A DNA stretch of 64,000 bases from Alcaligenes pakistanensis (GTDB taxonomy: Bacteria; Pseudomonadota; Gammaproteobacteria; Burkholderiales; Burkholderiaceae_B). Position 1 is the stretch's first letter, and the number at the start of each line of letters is the position of its first letter. This document shows, piece after piece, positions 32,577-45,200 of this stretch. A program made the translations under genes and the position numbers. A model generated the notes under the pieces. It was not told the DNA's origin, did no database searches, and saw only the letters and a program-made list of their open reading frames with translations. Location of the stretch: contig NZ_BMZN01000003.1 of the NCBI RefSeq assembly GCF_014652815.1, positions 389,429 through 453,428 of the forward strand, in the 5' to 3' direction.

Positions 32577-33652
32577 GCCTGCGCCAAATCAGCCAGCAAA
32601 CCGGCCTGATGTTCGGACAGCAAGGCCTTGATCAGCTCATCCAGATCGCCGTCCATGATGTACGCCAGCTTGTACAAGGTCAGATTGATGCGGTGATCCG
32701 TCATACGTCCCTGCGGGAAGTTGTAAGTACGGATACGCTCGGAGCGGTCACCCGTACCTACCAGGCTTTTACGCTCGGCAGCTTCTTTATCGGATTGCTC
32801 GCGCTGCTGCTTGTCTTTCAGACGGGCAGCCAGCACCTGCAAAGCTTTTTCGCGGTTACGGTGCTGGGAGCGGTCATCCTGGCACTCCACTACCAAGCCC
32901 GTGGGCAAGTGGGTCAAACGCACCGCAGAGTCCGTCTTGTTCACGTGCTGACCACCGGCACCACTGGCGCGGAAGGTATCCACACGCAAATCAGCAGGGT
33001 TAATGGTAATTTCAGCCAAACCTTCAGCCTCGGGCAGCACGGCCACAGTACATGTAGAGGTATGAATACGGCCTTGCGCTTCAGTTTCGGGCACGCGCTG
33101 CACACGGTGCGCACCAGACTCGAACTTCAGGCGACCATACACATCCTGGCCCTCAATACGCACGATGACTTCTTTATAGCCGCCCACTTCCGAATCACTG
33201 GCAGACATGATTTCCGTACGCCAGCCACAGTTTTCGGCGTAACGCATGTACATGCGCAGCAAATCCCCGGCAAATAAGGCGCTTTCATCACCACCTGCAC
33301 CGGCGCGAATTTCAATGAATACGTTGCGGGTGTCATCCGGGTCACGCGGCAGGAGCAAAATTTGCAGCTCGTCTTCCAGTTGGGCAATACGCTCTTTACC
33401 CAATTTGTATTCTTCCTCGCCCATTTCTTTCAATTCGGGGTCGGACATCATGTCTAGAGCCGCCTGCAAATCACCTTCGGCCGCTTCATAACTTTTGAAG
33501 GCCGTGACAACGGGATCCAGCTCGGCACGCTCGCGCGACAGTTTGCGGAACTCATCCATATTGCTGGCAATTTCAGGCTCGGCAAGCATGGCATCAGCTT
33601 CAACCAGACGACGAGCCAATTGCTCAAGCCGACTGCGCATAGAGTCTTTCAT
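32573..33652 (-). CDS. prfA: Peptide chain release factor 1
   Basis: Terminates translation at UAA and UAG. The 359 residues contain [19 protein letters not shown] with the GGQ that enters the peptidyl-transferase centre, and [14 protein letters not shown], where PET occupies the PxT stop-codon-recognition position. [17 protein letters not shown] is also typical. Substrate of the adjacent prmC product. Confidence 0.98.
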   Translation of the reverse strand: MKDSMRSRLEQLARRLVEADAMLAEPEIASNMDEFRKLSRERAELDPVVTAFKSYEAAEGDLQAALDMMSDPELKEMGEEEYKLGKERIAQLEDELQILLLPRDPDDTRNVFIEIRAGAGGDESALFAGDLLRMYMRYAENCGWRTEIMSASDSEVGGYKEVIVRIEGQDVYGRLKFESGAHRVQRVPETEAQGRIHTSTCTVAVLPEAEGLAEITINPADLRVDTFRASGAGGQHVNKTDSAVRLTHLPTGLVVECQDDRSQHRNREKALQVLAARLKDKQQREQSDKEAAERKSLVGTGDRSERIRTYNFPQGRMTDHRINLTLYKLAYIMDGDLDELIKALLSEHQAGLLADLAQA

Positions 33653-33750
33653 AGGGAACAGCCTAAAGGGAAAATCAGAGGGTCTGGGCGCAGTTAAAAG
33701 CTATCGGGCTGCACCGCAGGAGAGTCGGTGAACAGACAACAGCCCAGACG

Positions 33751-35025
33751 CTAACGTCGACGTGTGGTCGAGGGCAGCAAACGAGGCAGCAAACTGAGCA
33801 ACTGCTCGCGCTCGGAGCCTTCGCTGCGCGTCAATTCAGCCATAGGGCCGTGCATGTACTTTTGAGTGAGGCCATGCGCCAGCATTTCAATGACTTCAGC
33901 GGGATCATCACCACGAGCCAACATGCGGCGCGCGCGTTCCAGCTCGTGCTGACGTACTTTTTCAACCGACTGCTGCACATCCAGAATGGCCGGCACAATC
34001 GCACGGGTGCTTAGCCAATGCATATAGTGCTGCACCTGGGTGTCGATAATGGCCTCGGCCTGAACGACGGCGGCCTGACGGGCATCGGCACCCCGCTGCA
34101 CAAAGCGTCCCAGATCGTCGACGGTGTACAGATACACGTCATCCAGGCGGCCTACTTCGGTTTCAATATCGCGTGGCACGGCCAAATCGACCATGACCAC
34201 AGGGCGGTGGCGGCGCGAGCGTACAGCACGTTCCACCATACCCAGGCCCAAAATGGGCAAAGTACTGGCAGTACAGGACACCACCACATCAAAATCGGCC
34301 AGACGATCTGGCACATCGGCCAGCTTCATGGTGCTGGCCATAAAGCGCGAAGCCAAACTTTCTGCCCGTTCCTGGGTACGGTTGGCGACCACGATGCTAC
34401 AGGGGTTCACCGCGGCAAAGTGCGTGGCACACAACTCGATCATTTCGCCCGCGCCAATAAACAGCACTTTGGCTTGACTCAGATCGCCAAACACACGCTC
34501 GGCCAAACGAACAGCTGCCGCTGCCATGGACACCGAGTGGGCACCAATCGCGGTTTGCGTACGTACTTCTTTGGCCACCGAGAAGGTACGCTGGAACAAT
34601 TGATGCAGCAACGTGCCCAGCGAGCCCGCTTCATTAGCGGCACGCACGGCATCTTTCATCTGACCCAGAATCTGTGGCTCGCCCAGAACCATGGAATCCA
34701 GACCGCTGGCAACACGGAATGCGTGGCGCACGGCTTCGTTCTGGTTATAGCGATACAGATGGGGGGTCAGTTCGGCAGAGCGCAGGCTGTTGAAGTCTGC
34801 CATCCACTCTGGCAGGCGTTCCGCCACATGGGGCTCGGCTGCACAGTAAATCTCGGTGCGATTACAGGTAGACAGAATGGCTGCTTCACGGACACCGGTA
34901 CCGAAAGTGGCACGCAAGGTATCAAGCGCAGGCTTTAACACATCGATCGGAAACGCAACGCGCTCGCGCACGGCAACCGGCGCGGACACATGATTCAGAC
35001 CGAAGGTTAGAACATCTACAGACAT
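33751..35025 (-). CDS. hemA: Glutamyl-tRNA reductase
   Basis: First committed step of C5 haem synthesis: reduces Glu-tRNA to glutamate semialdehyde with [35 protein letters not shown] with the catalytic cysteine, [17 protein letters not shown], and the NADPH loop [14 protein letters not shown] are all present; length 424 is standard. hemA-prfA-prmC is a common proteobacterial order. A promoter candidate lies 76-105 bases upstream. Confidence 0.97.
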   Translation of the reverse strand: MSVDVLTFGLNHVSAPVAVRERVAFPIDVLKPALDTLRATFGTGVREAAILSTCNRTEIYCAAEPHVAERLPEWMADFNSLRSAELTPHLYRYNQNEAVRHAFRVASGLDSMVLGEPQILGQMKDAVRAANEAGSLGTLLHQLFQRTFSVAKEVRTQTAIGAHSVSMAAAAVRLAERVFGDLSQAKVLFIGAGEMIELCATHFAAVNPCSIVVANRTQERAESLASRFMASTMKLADVPDRLADFDVVVSCTASTLPILGLGMVERAVRSRRHRPVVMVDLAVPRDIETEVGRLDDVYLYTVDDLGRFVQRGADARQAAVVQAEAIIDTQVQHYMHWLSTRAIVPAILDVQQSVEKVRQHELERARRMLARGDDPAEVIEMLAHGLTQKYMHGPMAELTRSEGSEREQLLSLLPRLLPSTTRRR

Positions 35026-35100
35026 GAGCAGTACAGGCTATAGCCCTGAAAAGACCGAAACAGGCAATCTTGCTGGAGCAAAATGCATGAAAGTTAAGTG

Positions 35101-35130
35101 ATTTTACGCCGCAAGCGCGGGTTTTGCCAA
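35101..35130 (-). promoter_or_regulatory. Probable promoter of hemA
   Basis: On the minus strand TTGGCA, an 18-base spacer and TAAAAT, close to sigma-70 consensus, lie upstream of hemA in a 295-base gap that otherwise holds only the tRNA-Phe promoter region. Confidence 0.6.
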
Positions 35131-35288
35131 AAATGTTACTTGGCTTGCCTTTTTGTGATTACAATTGCCCTCCTTTATGCAGTCCACTTTTCGCTGAGAC
35201 GCGCATCCCCCTAGGGGCACGGCAAATTTGAAGTCGAAAGGATGCATAAAATTTTTGTTGTACTATGCTCACAAATAAAAAAACGTGG

Positions 35289-35294
35289 TATAGT
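35289..35294 (+). promoter_or_regulatory. Possible -10 of tRNA-Phe
   Basis: TATAGT lies 27 bases before the mature tRNA 5' end, at the right distance for a short leader. The matching -35 region is poor. Confidence 0.4.
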
Positions 35295-35320
35295 TCTATT
35301 TTTACCGAGCAGTACGTGTT

Positions 35321-35396
35321 GGCCTGGTAGCTCAGTCGGTAGAGCAGAGGATTGAAAATCCTTGTGTCGGCGGTTCGATTCCGTCCCAGGCCACCA
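35321..35396 (+). tRNA. tRNA-Phe (GAA)
   Basis: A 76-base cloverleaf starting GGCCTGG and ending CCAGGCCACCA, with the CCA encoded. The D-arm AGCTCAGTCGGTAGAGC, the anticodon loop TTGAAAA (anticodon GAA) closed by AGGAT/ATCCT, and the T-loop GGTTCGATTCC are all clear. Confidence 0.97.
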
Positions 35397-35407
35397 AGAA
35401 TTTAAAC

Positions 35408-35437
35408 AAAAAGCCCAGTCAAGCGACTGGGCTTTTT
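35408..35437 (+). terminator. Terminator of tRNA-Phe
   Basis: AAAAAGCCCAGTC and GACTGGGCTTTTT pair around an AAGC loop, followed by GTTTTTC; twelve bases after the tRNA end. Confidence 0.92.
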
Positions 35438-35543
35438 GTTTTTCTGTTCTGCCCAAACCTGTAAATAAAGCACAGGATCACATGGGCAGGCTCGGGGAGA
35501 CCATCCGCTGCTCCCCTCTATATCAACAATACCGACACATCAA

Positions 35544-35566
35544 AAGTATCGAGGATCTCGATACTT
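35544..35566 (-). terminator. Terminator of the 26-kb secretion operon
   Basis: AAGTATCGAG and CTCGATACTT form a perfect ten-base stem with a three-base loop. On the minus strand the stem runs into TTTT, so it fits the end of the operon that closes with the sigma factor stop at 35597. A smaller GAGGGACTCCCTC palindrome overlaps that stop. Confidence 0.8.
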
Positions 35567-35596
35567 ACTAAGAGGGGCCCTAAACGAGGGACTCCC

Positions 35597-36247
35597 TCAA
35601 AACCCCACCGGTTCCGCCATCCACCCGAACCCCGCGCTCATCGTGGGAGGCGGTTTCACACAGGTATTGCGCCCCTGGCGCAGCTCCGCCCAGTTCCCCA
35701 ACAAGGCCTGCTCACAGTGTGCTTCTGCCCGGCGCAGTTCATTACGAGCTTTGCTGGTGGTGACGCCGAAGCGTTCGGCCACCACACTCAAGCTTTGTTC
35801 TTCCAGGCGCGCGGCCAGAAAGATGGCACGACGCTGACGCGGCAGCAAGTCGATGGCATAGATCAGGGCTGACAGCAACGATCTGCCGATCAGGCTGGAC
35901 TCCGGGCCAGGCATGGGGGAAATCTGCTGATGCTCTTCCAGTTCATCAAGCGGTACCAGCGTCCCTCTTCCTGATTCTGCTCGCCACTCGTCGATGGCCA
36001 GATTCCTGGCCATGCGCAGCAGGTACTGGCGTGGGTTGGCTACCGGCCCGATCTCCCGGCTGCCATGCAGGCGCAGCCAGGTGTCGTGCAAGGCATCCGC
36101 TGCGCGGTCACGGCAGCGCAGGCGTATGGTCAGTTGCCGCAACAGTTCTTCGTAATGCACTTTCAAATACAGGCACAGTGAATACTGCGGTGTCACGCAC
36201 TCCTCAGTGCGCCTGCGTGCTGGCAAAGGTAGGCAAGTCGACAACAT
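35597..36247 (-). CDS. ECF sigma factor, FecI-like (distal)
   Basis: A 216-residue ECF sigma-70 protein. Region 2 is visible as RDRAADALHDTWLRL and YLLRMARNLAIDEWRAE (the -10 recognition part) and region 4 as LPRQRRAIFLAARL with VVAERFGVTTSKARNELRRA, a helix-turn-helix for -35 recognition. It has an extra cysteine-containing N-terminal 20 residues and a C-terminal tail of about 30 residues, both unusual. It begins 22 bases after the tpsA stop with AGGGAG in front of its ATG, so it is the last gene of the operon. No FecR partner gene follows. It probably drives a promoter of this locus or of another locus; targets unknown. Confidence 0.88.
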   Translation of the reverse strand: MLSTCLPLPARRRTEECVTPQYSLCLYLKVHYEELLRQLTIRLRCRDRAADALHDTWLRLHGSREIGPVANPRQYLLRMARNLAIDEWRAESGRGTLVPLDELEEHQQISPMPGPESSLIGRSLLSALIYAIDLLPRQRRAIFLAARLEEQSLSVVAERFGVTTSKARNELRRAEAHCEQALLGNWAELRQGRNTCVKPPPTMSAGFGWMAEPVGF

Positions 36248-36269
36248 GATCAGATCTCCCTGGCTCAGG

Positions 36270-39200
36270 CTACAGTGTCATCCGCCGCCGTTCCTCGGGC
36301 GTCAATCGATCCAGAGCGGATTGCGGATTGGCGCCCAGTCCCAGGACCTGCACCGTACTGTCTTGGCGATACGCAGAGGCATCGATCTTGGAAGTCACTG
36401 GACCTGCTCCTGATGAAGTGGCTCCCCCCCCGGACTGCCCTGCATCCCCAAACCCCATAATCTGCACAGTAATGACCGACGGCAGATTCTGACGAGCCTG
36501 AGCACGAGCGCGGTTCACGGTATCTTGAGCCGCCGACGCTGCCGAAGAAGCCGTTGCGCTGGCGTTGCTCAATGCGCCGGTATTGACAGTCGCCACCACC
36601 GGAATACCTTTGGACTCGCCCTGCACCTGGATATTGTCGGCATTGACCACCCGCAAGGCGGCAATATTGATGTCGCCCGATACGCGTATCCCTGCCTCGC
36701 CTGCATCTACGGTTCCCAATGGCGCAATCAAGTCGATATAGCCAGGCGGCACCTCTGGCACTGGGTCCAGTGTCGCAATACCCGCACCGGTATTCGGTGT
36801 GGAAGGCGACAGCGCCACATTGCCGAACGCATCGTAAACACGGCGTTGCGGCGTGTAGACCACGGTGGTCTTGCTACCGCGCCCAGCGTTGATATTGCCC
36901 TCTGCCGACCAGGCCAGAATATTGCCGCCGAAGGTCGTAAAGACCCGGCTCTGCCCCATCAGAATGTCGCTTTGCGAGAAGAAGTTGATGTCCCCTTCCC
37001 CTTGCGTAATCACACCCGACCCCGGCCCTGGATTAAAGCCACCATCGATCCCCACCAAGGCACGGCCACCGGGAGTCAGAATGCTGATGTCACCACCGAA
37101 ATTGGTATGGATACCCGCGTCGAGCACATCGTAAAAGGACACGCCATAACCCGGAGTTCCCAAAGCCTCCCACTCGGCCTTGGTCAGATAATCAACTTTA
37201 GGGGTAGGTCGATTTTTGCCGCCCGTATTATTAACGTAGTCTGCATCGTAGTAGAGCGCACTGCTGTACATAGTCAGATCGCCAGCGTAGCTCAGGGCCT
37301 GACCTTGCGCATCCTGCTCCGGGAACAAGGTGGCAATGGCTTCACGGCCACGCAAGTAACTGCCTGCCCGTTTGCTGTCTGTGTCGTTATATTCACGACC
37401 CGAAGCGCGCAGTTCTGCGTAGTACACATTGCGCAAGTAACTGTGCTGCTGCTCGGCGGGCAGGGCCTCGAAGAAATTACGTGCGTCCATCGTAGCGGCA
37501 TCAAAATGCAGACCCAAACCGTTGGCCCCACTAAATCGGCTCGTCAACCAGTTGACCAGATGCAACTGGCTTTCCAGCTTGTATTCTCGTGCCAGTGGTC
37601 GGCTTGAGGCCGTGCGCCCTTCTGCCCGCGTTTGGTCACGCACTAGATCCAGTTCCGCCTGCTTTTGTTGCAGAAACTCTGCGGCCCCCGCCTCATCGCC
37701 TGTGTAGGCAAATTCACGTTGCAGCCATTGTGCCAGCGTCATGCCGCCGTTATAGATGTACAGCGCCTTGCCCTGCTGATCTGCAAAAGGCATCTCCAGG
37801 TCCGCCTGATTCTCGGGATTCAGATAACGCCCAGCAAAATCGTCCCAATATGCTCCCTTGCCCATGCCTGCCGATACCGAAATGCTGGCACCACCACCCC
37901 GGCTGTCGGACAATCCAGCGCTCAAAGGCCCCAGGCTTTTGATTTCACCCTTATCAGCCAGATAGACATGGCGTCCTGCAGATACATCCAGCAAGCCGGG
38001 GCCCAGAATGTAGAAGCTGCTATTGCGCACGTCCCGGCCCGCTTCCACGATGGAAATATCATCTGCCCAGGCGTGGGTAATCAGGTTACCGCGCGTTGTG
38101 GCAGTGGCGCTTCTGCTACCGGCCACCGCATCCTTTTGTCCAAGACGGGTGCCGGAGTCCGTAATATCACGACCCGCACGGATTGCCACGGGAACCGAAC
38201 CCTCCATGCGCGAACCCGCCGCTCCAGCGGGGTAGCCCAACAAGACCTCCTGGCCCACACGCAAGCCCACAATGTCACCATTGGCAGCGTAGTAACGGGC
38301 GGGCTGACGCTTTGTGGCGGCCGTACCGATATTGACCGGAGAGCCGAACACAAACAAAGAGCCTGTATTGTGACGGCCACCGTCCAGGGACGTAACAGTC
38401 GTGCCGCTCCCGGAGAACCAGTCACTTAAAGGCACGGCCTCGCTAGCCATGTTGTAAACAATGCGGGGATTAAAGCCATATTGGCCGCCCCCCGTTTCCG
38501 ACAACAGTCCTACAAAGCCAGGGCGCAGCGGGCTAGGCATTGCAGCAGGATCAGCCGTTGAGGCCGAGAATACATAGCCTGCTGCCACGATGGAGCCCTG
38601 TGCCAGAAACTGCAATTCTCCCCGACCGGTGGCATTTACAAATTGATCCCCCATGGGAGAAGGAGCCAGAACGGTACCAAAACCGTAGCGCAGCATACCT
38701 CCCGATGCGATTGGCACGGTGGCCCCACTGGCACTGGCTCCGTAAACGATATTGCCGTTGGCAGCTGCAGCCCGCAGGATGGAGGGGTAAAAGTGGCCAT
38801 CCCCATTAGGCGACTGGTTGCGACCCGGATCAGACCAACGGGTGTCTTCGTACGAGTTACGCTCGTCCCATGCCGTCGTGGGCGTCAAATTCCCACCCGC
38901 ACTCAACAGATCAATTCCGGTAGCTGGCGTCCACAAGGAGAACCAGGACCAACCATTACCCTCGTAGTGCGTGCCATCCACAGAAAAAGGCATGGACGTC
39001 AGCGAAACGGTGCGACCAGGATCCACTGCACTGCCCAAAATCAGATCGCCCCGTGTCTGCATGCGCACGGCGGAATCACCCAACACCAAAATAGGGCCAC
39101 CCGTCGCGCTGCCGGCCCCTTTGGCATAAATATTGCCAGGGCGGGTATCCATTTGATCGGTACCACCAAAGCCCAGTTTCATGCCACCAACCGCCCCGGC

Positions 39201-42200
39201 ATCCAGAGCCATGGCCCCTCTCAGGTTCACGAAAGTGCTGTTCAAGTCATGCTCATTCAGACGCACATCAGGATTCGGATTCAAGGTCCCACCCAGGCGC
39301 AGCACCAGATCTCCCCCGCCTGTCTGCACCAGCTCACCACCCGGTGTGACGCGGCCTGTACTGCCGACCACCAGATGCAAACCCTGACTGCGAGGTGTAT
39401 GCATCTGTTGATTCCAGGAGCTGCGAATACCGCGCTGATTAAGCATGCCGGCATCAGCACCCGCTTCCACCGTCAAATTCCCGCCACCCAAGGTGCCCAC
39501 GCCGGTAAAGCCTGTCAGGAAAGGCTCGTTGGCGGCCAGCCAGCTGTCATATTCACTGTAGCTACCGTCGGCGCTACCGGGCACATAGGTTCCGAAATTA
39601 ACCCACCAGGCGCCTGGCACACCCTCGCTGCCAGACACGGCGCTGCCCGTTCCCTGACGCCACAACCAAGTACCTACGGCGGTAGAGGCAAGCTGCTGAC
39701 GGGTATTGGAGAAGGTATAGCCCATGTCAATGTTGCCGCCGTTATTCCCCAGCAGATCACCCTTCAGGCTGCCTTGGGCACGGAGCAAGACATTGCCGCC
39801 GTTCTCGGGATACCAGGCCTGATACAGGCTGTCTGGTCCCCCATCGACCAGCGACTCAAAACGTCTGCCTTCCTTGCGCAAAATAGTGCCGTCAAACAGT
39901 TTGCCACGTGCCTGGTTATAGGCCTCGCCCATGGACGCCGAAGGCGTACCGGCGGTGTAAACCCCGTACAAGGAGTTCATTTCGATATCGCCGCCAGAGA
40001 CCAGGTCCAGGTCGCCCACTCCGGTACGCAAGACACTGAACATCTGTTCACGAGCGGCGAATTTCATTTCTTCCATATCGGGCGGGATAGCGGGAGACAG
40101 CTCTGCCGTCATATCGCCCATGCCATACCCATTCAGCTCGGTCACATCCTCACCGATCATGCCGTAAGCCAACAACTCATCGATCTGCTCCTGGGTGACA
40201 GCCTCCCCCGCTACGGGTACAAAGCTCAACCAGTAACCACCCGACAGCAGCTCGACTACCTCTTCAAAACGACTGACATCGTTCCAGGCATAGACGGCAG
40301 GCGTCCCCGTACCAGGAATTGGGGTGTACTGCACGCCTAGCCCAAAGTGGGTATCAGCCAGCATCAAGCGCTTATTGCTATCCACCCGCGTCAAGCGATT
40401 ATCGGCTGCGGCGGTGTCCGCTCCGGCGACCAGACGGATATCCCAGGACTGCGAGCCCGCCGCCAGCATAGGCGCCAGCGACAAGGTGCGTCCCTGAGTA
40501 TCGTCACTACGGCGGGGGCGCAGATCAACCATGGCCACACCACCCGACAAGATCACATCAGTTTCCGACGGAACCAGCGCCCCTTTGTTCAAGGCCACGG
40601 CCTGAGTCAGCTTCATGGCTACCGGTAGTGGAACACCTTTAGGCCACCAGCTTGCGGCGATCTGCGTATCCTCAGGCAGGCGGAAACCCGCTGACAGCTG
40701 CATCGCGGCTTGCAAGACCACCGGCTCTTTCAGCACCGTGCCGGCGGCATACACCTGTTGACCCGAAGCATCCAACACGGCTGCCGACAACACCGTGCCT
40801 GCCGGCAAGGTCAGACTCTGCGCCAGACTCATCAGGCCAGGGATCAAGGTGCCGCCCGGCAAAGTCATCGCCCCAACAGGCACGTCGTAATTCAAGGTAC
40901 GTCCGGCGGCAAATTGGGTTCCTGTATCCAGGGTCACCATGCCACTGCCTGGAATGATCAAGTCACCACCGAATGGCATGCGACCGGCCGGCAGCACCCA
41001 GCCATCATCATCCGGCGTCACACCCAACACAGAGGTGTCAAAACCATCGCTCACACTGCCGAAAACGGCTAAATCTCCATCGGCACGCAGAACCAACGCA
41101 CCAGCCTCCCCCGAGCCATACTGCGTCGTTTTCTGGCTATGCGGATTGACGCTGGCATAGCGAAAGCCAGACAGATCGATATCGCCATCCACATGCAAAT
41201 CGCCGTCCGGATTAATCGCGGCATTGCTGACAACCTCTACGCCCGGGCGCAGATGGAACTCGTCCCCATAAGCCCGCAGTCCGGCCAACTTGCCCTGCAT
41301 CAAGGACTGATTTGCCAGGGCATTGTTGATGAACGCTTCGCTGTCCTGATGGTTCTTGCGCAGATAGTCCTGATCAATGCGCTGATAGCGCCGGCCATCG
41401 ACCGTCACATCGGTGCCGAGTTCCGCGTCGTCGTATTGGTAGAAGGCGTTGACCGCAATGGACTTGGCCCCACTGATATTAAGGGCACCACGGGCATCAA
41501 TATCCACATCGTTACCCGTCGCCCCACCCAGACGCGGCGCGTTCAGCGTCACCGTGCCATAGCGTGCATTGCTACCCGCCACGCTCAAATTCATGCGCAT
41601 GCCATCGGCCAAGACCAGTCGCCCCAGGCCCGAATCAATCTCGATAAGTGCACGGTTCGGCGCTTCAATAATCTGCCCATAACTGTCCCGGCGCAAAACG
41701 CTGGCACTCGCATCCAGCACGGCTGTACTGGCCAGTGTGACGCCCCGATTAGCAGCCAGACGAATGCTGCCCGCCTGCTCGCCGTTGGCATCAATGATGC
41801 CGGTAACGGTCAGGCTGCCATTGTCGACAGACACATTCACTTCACGGGCTTTCACTTCGTTGCCAATCATCAGATCACCCTGACGTAATTGGAAGCTGCG
41901 GCCACCCCAAACCGAGCCTTCGTTCAAGCGCATATTCAAACCGGTAAAATCCGCGATTTGCTGCGCACGCACGTCAATAAAGCCGGAGGCAAATGGCACC
42001 AGGGTGCCACCTGCGTCGTAATGTCCACTGCCTGCACCGGCAAAGCGACCCCGCAAATCGACCAGACCATCCATGGCCAAGGCGGTTAATTTACCGGCGC
42101 GATTTTGCTGAGCCGACACATCAATCAAGGACGCGGCATCCTGAATCACATTGCCGCGACGGCTATCCAGCGTCAGCTCCCCGCCCCAGCTGTATTTGCT

Positions 42201-45200
42201 GACGTCAAAGAAGCTGATGGGACGGCCCGCCATATCGATCTGCGCTCCATCGCGCAGCATCACGTCGCCTTGCGCTGACAGAACCAGCTTGCCGCTAGGC
42301 AACAAGACGGCACTGTCCCAATTCAAGAAGGTGCCTGCGTCCAGCTTCAACTCTGCGCCCAGTGCCTGAACAGCCGTAGCAGCGTCCGGCACCACGTAGC
42401 CTGCTCCTTCCCGGCGTACCGCATTTATGCTGCCACCGGCACGCATGTGGTTGACGGAACCAGCCTGCCCTGTAAACACGGGGGTACTGAAGTTCAGATC
42501 ACCACCGTGGTAAGTCCAGTCCTTGGCGGCCTCATCCCAGGCTCCACGGCTGTGGTAAACCGATAAGCTGCCTTTGTGATTAGCCGTGATGCGCTCGCTG
42601 GCATTGAAATTCACACTACCAAAACCCAGCGCCAAACGATCATGCATGCCGACCGTATCCGGCTGGCTGCGTGGGCCGTAGCCAAACTCGATCTGCTGTG
42701 CATCAATCAGCAAACGCCCGCTGCCCGTGCCAGCACCGTTCGCGATGATGTCACCCGCTGGCGTGGTCGCCCCGTTCCAAACCAAGATGTCTGTTTCGAT
42801 ACGTGCCACTGTGTCCGCATTGCCGTAGCCGTAAATCGCCGGGGTGCTTAACACCAGACGTTCCAGAGCCGACTTGCCCGTTGCCGGATCAATCGTGTTC
42901 AGGTTCACATCACCATAGAAATTGACGGCATCACGTGCGGTCAGCACCAGGTTTTCGAGTGCTGGCGCGCCCATCTGGGTGTCACCCCGCAAGAGACGCT
43001 CCAACACGGCCTGGTTTAGTGTCAGACCGGCAGGCAAAATCCCCTTGGTGGAGGCTTGAGACAGGGCCTCAGCCCCGCCCACATTAATCCCGCCCATCGC
43101 CAGCACCAGATTGCGGGTGCCATAGCGAACCGACTCATCCAGCTCAAAAGCCTTATTAGTGGCCGCTGTAATCGTGCCTTCCGAATACAAGCGGGTTTCA
43201 CCGGTACAACTGCTCCCTGCTGCACAAACACCGATGTGCAAGAAGCCCGCGCCTGACACACCCGAACTGTCATCCCGTTGGGGTCCAGTCACATCCAGCC
43301 AACCGTTGCTCAGTGCCAGCACGCCTTTCTGACCGGGCTCCAGCACATAGCCTTCACTGGAGTCCCAGGGTGCGGCCCCCTTGCCCAAGGTGTTGATAGT
43401 GGCACCTTGTTCAACAATCAGACCTTTTTCGCGGTGACCCACGACCAGAAATACCTGCGCAGCTTCCAGCACAGCACCTTCGCGCACAAAGATTTCATCA
43501 GTACGGGCGCTACCCAGACTGACACGCCAGGCATCACGGGTAGAACCATAGCCTTGCAAAGCGAATGTTGAAGTAGGTGAGCCCCCAATGCTGATCCCTG
43601 CTGCCCCCAGACGGTTGAGCATGCCGGATTCGACCGACATGCCATCAAAGCCCGCGGTAGGTGCCGCCCCATCGGCTAGCACTTCGATACGAGACCCGGT
43701 CAGTACCACCGTACCGCCACGGCCGTGGCTTGCGGGTTCAAAACGGGTCGCACCCTGCGCAATACTCAAACTCTTGGCGGCCAGTTCCAACTGGCGCGCA
43801 TCCCGCTCCAACTGCGGACGCGGGACGCTATCGCGCATAGCCCAGTCCAGGCCAAATTGCGCGTAAGAGGTTTCGTTGTACTGGGAATACAAGCGCAAGG
43901 TATCAGTTGAGGTCAGCACCACGCGGGACGGCATGCTATCCACGATAGCGGTATTGGCCACCCCCAACTGCGCTGCCACATTGTAGGAGCCGTTGCGCAT
44001 GGCAATCGCCCCGCCCATGGCGGCACTGGGACTGGCAGAACCGCTGACCTCAACGCGATAAGCACCTGGCAACAAGGCGTAGCTGGACGGCAGCAAGGTA
44101 TACGTGCCTGCTGCCAAACCTGGTACGCCCGCCGCGATATGAATCTGGCGACCCACCATAGGATCACCGGCACCATTTTCAGCCGCCAGCGGTGCGACAA
44201 TTTGCTGCACACCCGGCACCACGGCATACACCGGATTACTGGACAGCCCCGGCAAAACAAAACCATTGGCCGTGTTCTGAATCAAGGGATGCAAACGAGC
44301 ATCAGTGGAACCGCCACGCCCTGGCAAAAAGCCTGCGCCCGTCAGCTCGCCACCGCCCGACAAATCCATCAACGCACCGTCCTGCACATCCACACGGGTG
44401 GCTTTCAGGCTCAGGTTGCCCAGCAATCCGCCCAGCCCCACAAACGGAGCATCCATACCGGCGTAGTTATACGTCAGGCCATCTACCGTGCCGCCATAAG
44501 GCATGACCAAGCCCGCGCCACTGACCGAACTGATACTGCCAGGGCGTAGCACTACCGAGGTCGGGGCCTGCAAGCCTCCGCCCACACCAACCCCCAGTTC
44601 CAACTGCCCGAAGGGGGCTAACAGCACACCGCCCTGATCAATATTGGCCGACTGCAAACGCAAGATACCCAGGGCAGAATAAGGCTGCGATACATCACCA
44701 CTGCCAATGCGCTCAATGCGCAGGCTGTGTTCGGGATCGAACTGCAGGAGCGGATTGTTCCACTGGTCTCGCACAATGTGACGACCGGAAATTACCTCTG
44801 TCGTCGCCCCAGTGCCTGGGTAGATACGGCCTGCGGCCAATACCAGATTGCCCTCAGTCACCATTTGCGTGCGATCACCCACGGTATGCTTCAAAAAGCG
44901 CAGATCGTTCTGAGCGCGCAATTCCACCGTATCAAAACCAAAACGCGAGACCTCCGCCTTGCCATTTTGCAAGGAATTGCCATAGGCCCCAAAAGAGACC
45001 CGGTTGGCAATATCCAGAACACCGGCCTCTATCAGCAGATGGGAGTCTTCCTGCAACTCCACCATCTTGCCCACGCTGCTGGCAGGGTCCTGAATAAGCG
45101 GGGTGACATACTTGTCGCGAGTGGGTCGAGTCGCACCCGCCAAATTGACATGGGGCGCGGCCAGCTTGACGGTCGAGCCTGGAAGGGAACCAGGGGCCAA

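Noticed and set aside
32363-34938. Plus-strand frames of about 300 residues opposite prfA and hemA
   Set aside because: Antisense shadows of well-supported housekeeping genes.
35211-35456. Minus-strand frame over tRNA-Phe that includes WPGTESNRRHKDFQSS
   Set aside because: It is the well-known false protein read from the antisense strand of tRNA-Phe and its terminator, not a gene.
36525-40340. Plus-strand frames of 360 and 565 residues inside the tpsA region
   Set aside because: They lie antisense to one continuous 13.6-kb coding frame with clear TPS features and have no domain of their own.
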